DNA of 10,035 bases, taken from DASVAL01 sp035649575 (lineage in GTDB: Bacteria; Planctomycetota; UBA1135; UBA2386). Under the pieces are notes generated by a model. The model saw only the letters and a list, made by a program, of their open reading frames with translations, made no database searches and had not been told where the DNA came from. The position numbers were made by a program, and so were the translations under genes. The DNA lies in NCBI GenBank assembly GCA_035649575.1, contig DASRJH010000016.1, forward strand, positions 1-10,035, read 5' to 3'. Positions 1-6,475 of this stretch are shown in pieces (the first letter of the stretch is position 1; every line of letters starts with the position of its first letter).

Positions 1-534
1 GTGGCTGTGACAGAACGGTGCCAACGCCGCGAGCAGGATCGCGCCGCACGCGCGCAGGCGGAACCAACGCTCGCCCTGCAACCACGACACCGCCGTCAGC
101 AACAACAGCGGCGGCAGCAGCGCGCCCGCCCGTTCGCCATACAGCCAGTTGGCGCCGAACGCGGGCGCGGCCACGAGCAACCCGGCCACCGCGAGGTTCA
201 CCTGCCGCCCGGTGCCTTCGATCGCGAACGTGCGCTGCATCAGCGTCGCCAGCGCGGACACGATCACGACTGCCAACAACGCGTTGACCCAGACCACCGA
301 CGACATCGAGGCGCCGGGCACCTGCAACGCGCCGAGGTGCAGCAAGCGCGCAAAGACGTGTGCTGGCTCCTGCAGGTCGGCCCAACCGGCGAAGTCCCAT
401 CGCGGCGTCACTTCCCCGAGCTCGCGCCGGTCGAGCCAGGGCTCGGGGAACCGCGCACCGAACGAGGCCCAGTAGGCAGCCGCCAGCGCCGGCAACAGCG
501 CCGCAAACCAACCAAGGATGCGCACGGTCTTCAT
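1..534 (-). CDS. Polytopic membrane protein, N-terminal part (runs off left edge)
   Basis: The reading frame is open from an ATG at 534 to the window edge, giving 178 residues with no stop, so the C-terminal part is missing. Hydrophobic segments are visible at about residues 4-25, 77-97, 112-130, 135-152 and 160-176. A hydrophilic stretch between the first two (about 27-75) contains PEPWLDRRELGE and is probably extracytoplasmic. I do not recognise a family. The pattern resembles the membrane half of large glycosyltransferase-like or tetratricopeptide-linked membrane proteins, but no catalytic motif lies in the visible part. The start overlaps the stop of the upstream methyltransferase gene as ATGA (531-534), so it is the last visible gene of the operon and probably translationally coupled. 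Certainty is good for a real membrane protein and low for function. Confidence 0.75.
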   Translation of the reverse strand, partial: MKTVRILGWFAALLPALAAAYWASFGARFPEPWLDRRELGEVTPRWDFAGWADLQEPAHVFARLLHLGALQVPGASMSSVVWVNALLAVVIVSALATLMQRTFAIEGTGRQVNLAVAGLLVAAPAFGANWLYGERAGALLPPLLLLTAVSWLQGERWFRLRACGAILLAALAPFCHSH

Positions 535-1388
535 GCAACTGCCGCTGGGCGCTCGGACACCCACACACGGTAGCAGGCCAGGCCTCGCGCGTAGAGTCGC
601 TGCAGTGCGAGGCCACCCGCGAACGCGTCGACCAGCCGGCGCAGCGGTCGCAGCGGCAAGCACGCGTGCAAGCGACCGAGCCGGCGGGATCGCGCCAGCG
701 CCGATGCCACCGGCAGGATCGGAACCTGCGCGCTCAGGTCGGTTTCCTCGACGATGCGCAGTCCGGCGCGGCCGATGGCGTCTCGCGCTGAGACGACATC
801 ACGCAGCGGCGGTGAGCCCCAACGCCGGGCCACCTCGGCCACGTCGAGGTCGCCCGACAATGGGTGGCGCAGCAGGTCCTCGATCCACACGAACGTGCCG
901 CCGCGCCGCAGCACGGCGTGGACGTGCTGCAACACGGAGTCGAGGTCGAGTGCGTGGCCGAGCGCTTCGACGGCCAGCACGACGTCGAAGTCGCCATCGA
1001 CCGGCGCCGTGAAGTCCTGCCGCAGGAAGCGGCAGCGCGCCGCGAGACCGCGGCGGCGTGCTTCCGCGGTGGCCCGCGCGATCTGGAACGCACTCTGCGT
1101 CACGCCTACTCCGACCGCGTCGCCGCGTTCGATCCAACGCAGCAGCGACGCGCCGAAACCGCAGCCGAGGTCGAGCACGCGCGCGGCCGGCCGCCCGTCG
1201 AGCTTCGCCTGCAGCCATCGATCGAGGCCAGGGCCACCGTCTGCAGGCCCGCCCTGTGTCGACGGCAACAGGCGCTTGCGCAGTTCGAGCCCTTCGCCGG
1301 CACGCGCGCGCGCCCATCGGCGACGCCACCATTGCCAGCGCGACAACGTCTCGTACATGGCTGCCATTGCCCGTGCATCGGTCGTCAT
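531..1388 (-). CDS. Class I SAM-dependent methyltransferase
   Basis: The protein has 285 residues. SAM-binding motif I is VLDLGCGFGA at residues 71-80. It is followed by GVGVTQSAFQIARA at about 93-106, which resembles the G(I/V)TxSxxQ segment of tocopherol, sterol and cyclopropane-type methyltransferases. A post-motif acidic region (FDVVLAVEALGH, 134-145) and a third strand (GGTFVWIEDLL) complete a Rossmann-type fold. No membrane segment is seen, so it is probably cytoplasmic and acts on a small molecule or lipid; the substrate is unknown. The start at 1388 overlaps the upstream fusion gene's stop as ATGA, and a GGAG lies six bases before the ATG, which supports this start. The stop in turn overlaps the next gene's ATG. 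The family is secure; substrate and methylated atom are not. Confidence 0.9.
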   Translation of the reverse strand: MTTDARAMAAMYETLSRWQWWRRRWARARAGEGLELRKRLLPSTQGGPADGGPGLDRWLQAKLDGRPAARVLDLGCGFGASLLRWIERGDAVGVGVTQSAFQIARATAEARRRGLAARCRFLRQDFTAPVDGDFDVVLAVEALGHALDLDSVLQHVHAVLRRGGTFVWIEDLLRHPLSGDLDVAEVARRWGSPPLRDVVSARDAIGRAGLRIVEETDLSAQVPILPVASALARSRRLGRLHACLPLRPLRRLVDAFAGGLALQRLYARGLACYRVWVSERPAAVA

Positions 1389-2746
1389 GCGCGACTCCGA
1401 TCGCAACGCAGCACGAACACGAGCTCGTTGCACCAACGCAACGGCGCGAGCGACCCTGCTTCGGGCTCCTTGCGCCCCGGGCATGGGCGCCACCACGGCA
1501 GCAGCTGTCTGACGCGGGCGCGGGGCCACTGGTCGGGCAGCACGCGCTGCACGACGAAGCCACACTGCGCGAACAGCTCGCGCCACTGCGCCAGGGTCTG
1601 TGCGTCCTGGTGCCCCTGCACCTGCCGGCGGCCGAGCCACTGGCGCCAGACGCGCCAGACGAGCGTGCTCGCATTGCGCACGAGGAAACAGAACCGCGCC
1701 TCCGGTTTGGCGACGCGTTGCATCTCGCGCAGCGCGGCTCTGCGATCGAGGAAGCGTTCGATCGAGCCGATGCACGTCACGCAGTCGAACGTGCCGTCGG
1801 CGAACGGCAGCCGCTCGGCGTTGCCCTGGAGCACGTCCACTCCGGGCATCAGCTGCTTCGCGAGCGCCACTGCCTCGCTCGACAGGTCGATGCCGGTCGC
1901 ATCGACGCCGCGTTCCCGCGCGGCTCGCAGCAGCAGACCCGGACCGCACGCGACATCGAGCAGACGTTCGCCGGGTCTCGCCTCGAGCAGCTGCACGAAG
2001 ATCGGGTAGGAGCGAGGTGGGCGCAGGTAGCGCAGTCCCCTCGTGCGGTAGGTCGCATCGAACCACGCGGCGACATCGGTCTGTGCCACCGACGCGGCCG
2101 CGGAGGGCCCGGCTGGCCGAGCGTGATGGCAACGGCGAGCGGGACCGACGTAGCGCGGCACGCGCGTCGCGTAGTCGCGCCACACTGCGCCATGCAGCGC
2201 CAGCAGGTTCGACTCTTCGATGAGCACGCGCTGATGCATGTTGCCGAGGTAGAGCGGCAGGCCGAGCCACAGCCACGGCACGCCCGACGCGAGACACAGC
2301 CCGATGTAGAGCACGAACATGCCGCACAACCCGGGGTTGCGCGACCAACGGAACAACCCCTGCGGCGGCCCGCCGCCCGCCCGCCGCTGCGCGCGCAGCT
2401 GTAGCGTCGCGACGAAGGTCGTGACGCGACCGGCGGCGACCAGCAACAGACCGAGGCCGACCAGGACCGGTGAGTCGAGCGTGACCCAGGCGGCGCGCGC
2501 GGCAGGCCAGAGGATGCAGCAGAGCGGCACGAGGAACAGCAACACGCCGATCGCGGTGGGCACGAAGAACCACAGCACCTTGCGCCACAGCGGCGCGCCA
2601 GTGGCTCTCGTCAGAGCACCTTCGCCGGCCACCCTCTTGCAGGCCAGCAGCTGCCACGTGCTGGCTTCGCTCGGAACCGGGAACACCGTCATCTCGACCA
2701 GCAGCGAAGCGTAGGCGAGCAGCACGATGACGTCGGAACCGGTCAT
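1385..2746 (-). CDS. Fusion: isoprenylcysteine-methyltransferase-like membrane domain + class I SAM methyltransferase
   Basis: The protein has 453 residues in two parts. Residues 1-200 are hydrophobic, with segments near 5-22, 56-80, 93-112 and 140-167. They carry the ICMT/phospholipid-methyltransferase hallmarks RNPGLCG (136-142) and EESNLLALHGAVW..Y...VPRYV (177-200). An N-terminal VFPVPSEAST (21-30) sits by the first membrane segment. After a Pro/Ala-rich linker (about 203-222), residues 225-453 form a soluble class I methyltransferase: motif I LLDVACGPG (262-270), an acidic residue in GIDLSS (D287), and NAERLPFADGTFD (309-321), the UbiE/Methyltransf_11 signature. Both halves could bind SAM, giving two potential methyl-transfer sites anchored at the membrane. 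The start overlaps the stop of the phosphatidyltransferase gene as ATGA. Domain identities are well supported; substrates are unknown. A sequencing error joining two genes is possible, but the linker reads cleanly in one frame. Confidence 0.87.
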   Translation of the reverse strand: MTGSDVIVLLAYASLLVEMTVFPVPSEASTWQLLACKRVAGEGALTRATGAPLWRKVLWFFVPTAIGVLLFLVPLCCILWPAARAAWVTLDSPVLVGLGLLLVAAGRVTTFVATLQLRAQRRAGGGPPQGLFRWSRNPGLCGMFVLYIGLCLASGVPWLWLGLPLYLGNMHQRVLIEESNLLALHGAVWRDYATRVPRYVGPARRCHHARPAGPSAAASVAQTDVAAWFDATYRTRGLRYLRPPRSYPIFVQLLEARPGERLLDVACGPGLLLRAARERGVDATGIDLSSEAVALAKQLMPGVDVLQGNAERLPFADGTFDCVTCIGSIERFLDRRAALREMQRVAKPEARFCFLVRNASTLVWRVWRQWLGRRQVQGHQDAQTLAQWRELFAQCGFVVQRVLPDQWPRARVRQLLPWWRPCPGRKEPEAGSLAPLRWCNELVFVLRCDRSRA

Positions 2747-3438
2747 GCACGAGCTCTCGCTCGATGCGCGAGCAGGAAGCGAGCGTCACCGAGAAACGAC
2801 CATGCCAGCAGCAAGACCGCGATGGCCGTCACGACATCGCGGACTGCGGGTCCGGTGGCCGGGCACAAAGCGATCAGCAGCGCGATCATCACGGCCGCGC
2901 AGACGCGGCGGCCGCGCCGGTTGTCGCCGTTCACGGGCTTCGGTTCGTGGGCCGGGATCCGCAGCCACCAGGCGGCCAGCACGAAGGCGGGGCGCATCGC
3001 GGGCAGCAGCAGCACGTGCGCTTTGCCACCGATGCTGAGCACCACGACCGCGAGACCGAGCGTCGTCAACTGGTCCGCCTCCATGTCGAGCACAGCACCA
3101 CCGGGCGAACCACCGAACCGCCGCGCCAGCGCGCCATCGACGAGGTCGAGCAACACTACGGCAACGGCCGCTGTCCAGACCGCGACGCCGAGCTGACCTG
3201 CGCCGGCTCCGACCACGACGAGGAGACCCCCGACGCGCACCATCGTCACGAGATCGGCCAGGCTGCCGGCGCGCAGGATCCACGCCAGCGAAGCGAACGA
3301 CACCGCGATGCCAGCGAGCAATGCCAACCGCCAGCCGGCAGCGGGACCCGCGGCGCCGCACACGCCGAGCACTACGAGCACAGGCAACCACACCGAGGCC
3401 TGCACACGCAACCAGGTCTGCAAGGCCGCTACGGGCAT
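2743..3438 (-). CDS. CDP-alcohol phosphatidyltransferase family protein
   Basis: The protein has 231 mostly hydrophobic residues, with membrane segments near 17-33, 36-55, 66-80, 84-98, 126-136, 148-158, 178-193 and 200-215. The family signature is present at residues 98-122: D98-LV-D101-G102-AL-A105-R106, then G114, D118 and D122, followed in the same region by the DMEAD form of the last motif. These Asp residues bind the metal and CDP-diphosphate. Members move a phospho-alcohol from a CDP-alcohol onto an acceptor alcohol within the membrane; the substrates here cannot be read. The spacing between AR and G is seven residues rather than the usual eight. The gene follows the sulfatase gene after 36 bases and overlaps the next gene as ATGA. 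No Shine-Dalgarno-like sequence precedes the ATG. Its first 31 codons and upstream spacer are duplicated at 5232-5342. Confidence 0.9.
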   Translation of the reverse strand: MPVAALQTWLRVQASVWLPVLVVLGVCGAAGPAAGWRLALLAGIAVSFASLAWILRAGSLADLVTMVRVGGLLVVVGAGAGQLGVAVWTAAVAVVLLDLVDGALARRFGGSPGGAVLDMEADQLTTLGLAVVVLSIGGKAHVLLLPAMRPAFVLAAWWLRIPAHEPKPVNGDNRRGRRVCAAVMIALLIALCPATGPAVRDVVTAIAVLLLAWSFLGDARFLLAHRARARA

Positions 3439-3460
3439 GGCGCCGACAGACTAGCACACG
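3348..3460. repeat. Direct repeat copy A: 5' end of the phosphatidyltransferase gene plus upstream spacer
   Basis: This segment aligns to 5232-5342 in the same orientation at roughly 75% identity by eye. The blocks include an exact 16-mer (3348-3363 against 5232-5247), a gapless stretch across the start codon, and an exact 13-mer AGACTAGCACACG (3448-3460). One single-base length difference lies in the poorly matched 3364-3382 stretch and another just upstream of the start codon. It spans the phosphatidyltransferase's first 31 codons and 22 bases before its ATG. Confidence 0.85.
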
Positions 3461-3474
3461 CTGCCACACGCGCC

Positions 3475-5118
3475 CTACTTCGCGAAGCCCTTGAACAGCA
3501 TCTGCGCGAAGTCGGCAGTGTCGAAGGCGACCATGTCGGCCGGCACGTCGAAGCCCTCGACGAAGCCCATCGCGCGGAACGGTTCGAGCAGTTCCGCGCG
3601 ATTGGCGAACACGTGGATCACGACGTCCTTGCTGCGGTCCGGCACCGACGTGGACGCCGCGATCGGCGGCTGATGATCGCCGAGCGCGATCACGAGCGAC
3701 GGCCGCGTCAGGCGACACGTGAACCCGACGATCGTGCGCAGCGAGTACTCGATGACATCGCGGTAGGCCTGCAGGGCCACCGGGTTGTCCGGCAGTTGGA
3801 AGAACGACAGGTGGTAATCGGCCTGAGGTGGCCGCTTGAAGGTGTCGTCGTCGATACGCCAATCCTCGATGTAGGGCGGAATCGGCGAGAATGGCGCATG
3901 GCTCGAGCAGGAGATGAAGGTCGTCAGCAGCGGCGTCGTCGCAGGCTTCACGACTCGCTCGAGCAAGTGGTGCAGCGCGAACTGATCCGGCATCTCGCCC
4001 ATGGGATAGAAGATGCCGTCGTAGGGCATTTCGAGGCGGGTCAGGCTCTCGTCGAAACCGTAGAAGTGCGCGCGCGTGCGCACTTTCGCGCGTTCCGCCT
4101 CGGGGAGATCCTTGCGCACGGCAGGCAATACCTCGACCGTGTGATACCCGGCCTCGGCGAACCGCTTCGGAATCGGCACGAGCGAACTCCCCATCAACAG
4201 TTCCCAGAGACGGTTGTCGGTCACGTGCAACCCCGCAAAGAGCTGCGCGTGGGCGAGCCACGATGCGCCTCCCGTGATGGCCGGATAGCAGGTCGCGCTC
4301 CTCATGTGGAATCCGGCTTCGCACAGGTCGCGTTCGAGTGAGGGCCAGAGGGAGCGCAACGGCGGACCGAGTTCGGCGTGCCTCGTGGCGAACCGGCCAT
4401 AGGACTCGACGAACACCAGGTGAACGTCGGCACCCCGAAGCTTCGTGAGATCGTGAGACACCGTGTCGAGCCGTTCTGCGGCGCTTTCGATGTTCTTGTA
4501 CAACTGGCGATCGAAACCCTCGCGATCGATCAGCCTGTTGGCTGTCCGCGCGGCGTTGTCGGCGAGTTGGGCGAGCCAGGAGTCGCCCCAAACCGAGCGG
4601 TAGGAAGTACTGCTCGTCCACACCACGCCGGAGATCGCAAGGACCTGGAGCACGAGGGCGCAGCCGTAGGCTCCGCGCGACCCTCGCGCCGGACGCGCGA
4701 CCGCCGCGAAGCACCACGCGAGCACCACCCACAGCGTGATCAGTCCGATGGCGACGCAGCTGAGGACCACGTTCCGATACCAAACAGGGTGCTGCTCGAA
4801 CACCAGGTCGATGAGCCAGGGCAACTGCGGCACATCGATGAGTTCGAATTTGTGGTCGGGCCGGTAGACGTCCATCAGGTCGATGGTCGCGTGGAACAAC
4901 ATCGACATCAGCAGCAGGAGCGCGGCCAAGAGCGCCCACAACCGCGGCCGTCTGGATGCGGCACCGAACGCTGCGAGCCCGATCAGTATCAGCAGATCGG
5001 GAGAGAGTCGACACACGTCGCCCCGCAGAACCTCCCAGGTGTACGGGTACTGCAATCTCGCGCAGCACTGGAGCACCACGATGCCGACCAGGAAGCCGAG
5101 CCACGCGCGCGGGGACAT
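3475..5118 (-). CDS. LtaS-like membrane-anchored sulfatase / alkaline-phosphatase-superfamily enzyme
   Basis: The protein has 547 residues. The N-terminal third holds about five membrane segments (near 6-22, 39-54, 61-78, 115-140, 152-170). The rest is an extracytoplasmic alkaline-phosphatase-fold domain. Metal and catalytic motifs resemble those of lipoteichoic-acid synthase and phosphoethanolamine transferases: VESYGRF (237-243, E238), GGASWLAH (283-290, S286 or the preceding T282 as likely nucleophile), SSHAPF (405-410) and GDHQPP (480-485, D481/H482). The family transfers or hydrolyses phospho- or sulfo-groups at the outer face of the membrane. Next to a CDP-alcohol transferase, handling of a phospho-alcohol head group is plausible but inferred. 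I chose the ATG at 5118 because GGGAGG lies 10 bases upstream (5129-5134), the mature fold begins just after it, and upstream codons in this frame have poor GC at third positions. Its start shares one base with the small ORF's TGA. Confidence 0.9.
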   Translation of the reverse strand: MSPRAWLGFLVGIVVLQCCARLQYPYTWEVLRGDVCRLSPDLLILIGLAAFGAASRRPRLWALLAALLLLMSMLFHATIDLMDVYRPDHKFELIDVPQLPWLIDLVFEQHPVWYRNVVLSCVAIGLITLWVVLAWCFAAVARPARGSRGAYGCALVLQVLAISGVVWTSSTSYRSVWGDSWLAQLADNAARTANRLIDREGFDRQLYKNIESAAERLDTVSHDLTKLRGADVHLVFVESYGRFATRHAELGPPLRSLWPSLERDLCEAGFHMRSATCYPAITGGASWLAHAQLFAGLHVTDNRLWELLMGSSLVPIPKRFAEAGYHTVEVLPAVRKDLPEAERAKVRTRAHFYGFDESLTRLEMPYDGIFYPMGEMPDQFALHHLLERVVKPATTPLLTTFISCSSHAPFSPIPPYIEDWRIDDDTFKRPPQADYHLSFFQLPDNPVALQAYRDVIEYSLRTIVGFTCRLTRPSLVIALGDHQPPIAASTSVPDRSKDVVIHVFANRAELLEPFRAMGFVEGFDVPADMVAFDTADFAQMLFKGFAK

Positions 5119-5321
5119 CAACGACCGACCTCCCGACTGATATCGACGAGCAGCATCGCGGACGGGCCGAGCACGGACGCCACGACGCGCGCCATGGTGG
5201 CAAGGGACTCCGACCAGACCGTCGTGCTTTTCCGCGGCGCCGCACACTGCGAATGTGAAGGCGCCGGCAGCCATACCGAGGCGTACCTACGAAACGACGG
5301 CTGCAAGGCTGCTACGGGCAT
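5118..5321 (-). CDS. 67-residue small ORF; its N-terminus is a diverged copy of the CDP-alcohol phosphatidyltransferase N-terminus
   Basis: The ORF starts with MPVAALQ, as does the phosphatidyltransferase gene 1.9 kb downstream, and again matches it at ASVWLP (about residues 14-19). Several of the differing codons in those blocks are synonymous, which suggests both were once under protein-level selection. After residue 19 an indel shifts the frame relative to the parent: the parent's VCGAA appears only in the neighbouring frame. The rest of this frame, from about residue 30, keeps high GC at third codon positions and ends in a TGA overlapping the sulfatase ATG (TGATG). It is therefore either a real coupled small protein or a pseudogene remnant whose frame happens to stay open. 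There is no membrane signature as strong as the parent's and no known domain. An alternative ATG at 5384 would add 21 residues without homology. Confidence 0.4.
   Translation of the reverse strand: MPVAALQPSFRRYASVWLPAPSHSQCAAPRKSTTVWSESLATMARVVASVLGPSAMLLVDISREVGR
5129..5134 (-). promoter_or_regulatory. Shine-Dalgarno site of the sulfatase gene
   Basis: On the minus strand this reads GGGAGG, ten bases before the ATG at 5118. It is one of the few purine-rich ribosome-binding sites near a start in the window. It favours 5118 over the in-frame upstream ATG at 5274, which would add 52 residues of low-quality coding sequence. Confidence 0.6.
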
Positions 5322-5342
5322 GGCACGAGAGACTAGCACACG
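5232..5342. repeat. Direct repeat copy B, upstream of the sulfatase gene
   Basis: This is the partner of 3348-3460. The two copies bracket the sulfatase gene with the same orientation, 1,882 bases apart at their right ends. Similarity fades below 5232 and above 5342. No terminal inverted repeats or transposase accompany them, so they look like a partial gene duplication rather than a mobile element. Confidence 0.85.
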
Positions 5343-5448
5343 CCCGGCGGGTCGGGGCCCTGGCGACGAATGGCTCTCCCTCATGTATCCTTTCGCGCCA
5401 GCGGGGTTCGTTCACACCACGGCGGCTCCCTGCAGGCTGCGCCACTCC
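5322..5448. promoter_or_regulatory. Divergent intergenic control region
   Basis: This is the only divergent gap in the window, so promoters for both the leftward and the rightward biosynthetic operon should lie here. For the plus strand, TATCCT at 5386-5391 matches four of six bases of a -10 box, with only a poor -35 (TGGCGA, 5361-5366, 19-base spacing). For the minus strand, TGCTAGTCT (within 5330-5342) could be an extended -10 directly before the ATG at 5321. Neither is convincing alone; the layout is the main argument. Confidence 0.4.
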
Positions 5449-6474
5449 ATGGCATGTGAACTCCACGACAACGGCCTTTGGCCGGCTCTGCTCTCTGCAC
5501 GCACCCAGCTCGCCTCGGCCATGGGCGATCTGCTGCTCGTGCAACACGGCACGACGTGGCATTGCGTACCTGCAATTGGTGCGAACCTGTGCTCTGCCCG
5601 GCAGGTCCTCGCCGCACCGGATCCTCGTGTCGCTGGTCGCGAGGTGCCGCCGGCCCCACCCGACTGTGCTCTGTCGGTCTACAGCCCAGAAGGCGATTCC
5701 ACGCCCCGCTTCGACCACCCGACGGGACGACCCGTGGACTCGAACGTGCTCTCGATGGCCCAGGTCTACCTGCCGGTCGTGCTCGGCACCGCCGCCGCGC
5801 GCGGCGCCGGTCGCGTGTTCGTCGCCGCTCACGTGACACAGACGCTCGACGGCCGCATCGCCTGCGAGAACGGCCAGTCGAAGTGGATCGGCAACGAAGC
5901 CGATCTGCGCCACGCCCACCGCATGCGCGCGCTGCTCGACGCCGTGATGGTCGGGGCCATCACTGCGCTCTGCGATGATCCACAACTGACCGTGCGCCAC
6001 GTCGAGGGCCCGAACCCGCGCCGTATCGTGCTCAGCGGTCGCGGGAGCGTGTTGCGGCGGGGGGTCGGGCTGCGCGTGTTCACGCCTCCTGGCTGCGACG
6101 TCGTCGTCGACGACACGCTCGACTCACCGACGCACGATCCGATGGCCGGCCTGATCAAGGTGCGTTCGAGATCGGGATCGATCGAGCCGTACACGATCCT
6201 CGAGGTCCTGCGCGATCGCGGTATCCACTCGCTCTATCTCGAAGGCGGTGCCACGACCGTTTCGTCGTTCTTGCAGGCGCGCTGCATCGACCTGCTCCAG
6301 GTTCACATCGCGGCGATGGTGATGGGCTCCGGCCTGCCGAGCTTCGTGCTGCCTGCAGTGGACCACGTGCAAGACAGCATCAAGTTCACGATGGCGCACG
6401 CGATGCTCGATGGCCACGTCCTGCTGTCGTGTTGGCCGACTCGCAGTGCACAGACCCGCACCACCTTGGTCTGA
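5449..6474 (+). CDS. RibD C-terminal-domain reductase (dihydrofolate-reductase-like fold)
   Basis: The protein has 341 residues. Residues about 122-330 are a RibD_C reductase domain: LDGRIA (133-138), SKWIGNEADLRHAHRMRA (144-161), the GAIT..CDDPQLTVR segment (169-183) and LEGGATTVSSFL (264-275). The family uses NADPH to reduce a ribosylamine to a ribitylamine in riboflavin synthesis, or related substrates. The first 120 residues are not the deaminase domain of RibD: no HAE or PCxxC zinc motif is present. The lack of deaminase and the non-riboflavin neighbours suggest a different pathway. I chose ATG 5449 because it leaves room for a promoter; ATG 5383, in frame, would add 22 residues (363 in all) and cannot be excluded, and neither has a clear ribosome-binding site. 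The next gene starts one base after the stop. Cytoplasmic; substrate unknown. Confidence 0.85.
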   Translation: MACELHDNGLWPALLSARTQLASAMGDLLLVQHGTTWHCVPAIGANLCSARQVLAAPDPRVAGREVPPAPPDCALSVYSPEGDSTPRFDHPTGRPVDSNVLSMAQVYLPVVLGTAAARGAGRVFVAAHVTQTLDGRIACENGQSKWIGNEADLRHAHRMRALLDAVMVGAITALCDDPQLTVRHVEGPNPRRIVLSGRGSVLRRGVGLRVFTPPGCDVVVDDTLDSPTHDPMAGLIKVRSRSGSIEPYTILEVLRDRGIHSLYLEGGATTVSSFLQARCIDLLQVHIAAMVMGSGLPSFVLPAVDHVQDSIKFTMAHAMLDGHVLLSCWPTRSAQTRTTLV

Positions 6475-6475
6475 C

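Noticed and set aside
864..2404. Plus-strand open frames across the methyltransferase region
   Set aside because: No motifs; mirror frames of two genes with intact SAM-binding motifs.
2764..4341. Long plus-strand open frame (525 residues) opposite the phosphatidyltransferase and sulfatase genes
   Set aside because: Rich in Arg, His, Gln and Asp with no domain, as expected for the antisense frame of high-GC coding DNA; the minus-strand genes have clear family motifs.
2786..5245. Minus-strand open frame of 819 residues overlapping the sulfatase and phosphatidyltransferase
   Set aside because: Low-complexity Arg/Ala/Ser-rich translation in a shifted frame of two well-supported genes.
5118..5274. 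In-frame ATG at 5274 as the start of the sulfatase
   Set aside because: It would add 52 residues with poor third-position GC in its second half; the ATG at 5118 has a GGGAGG site and is followed at once by a membrane segment.
3348..5342. The repeat-flanked sulfatase as an insertion sequence or composite transposon
   Set aside because: No transposase, no terminal inverted repeats and no target-site duplication; the repeats are diverged pieces of a gene's 5' end.
4378..5448. Upstream in-frame extension of the RibD-like gene to 4378
   Set aside because: The extension runs antisense through the sulfatase gene and reads as charged low-complexity sequence; the conserved protein begins near 5449.
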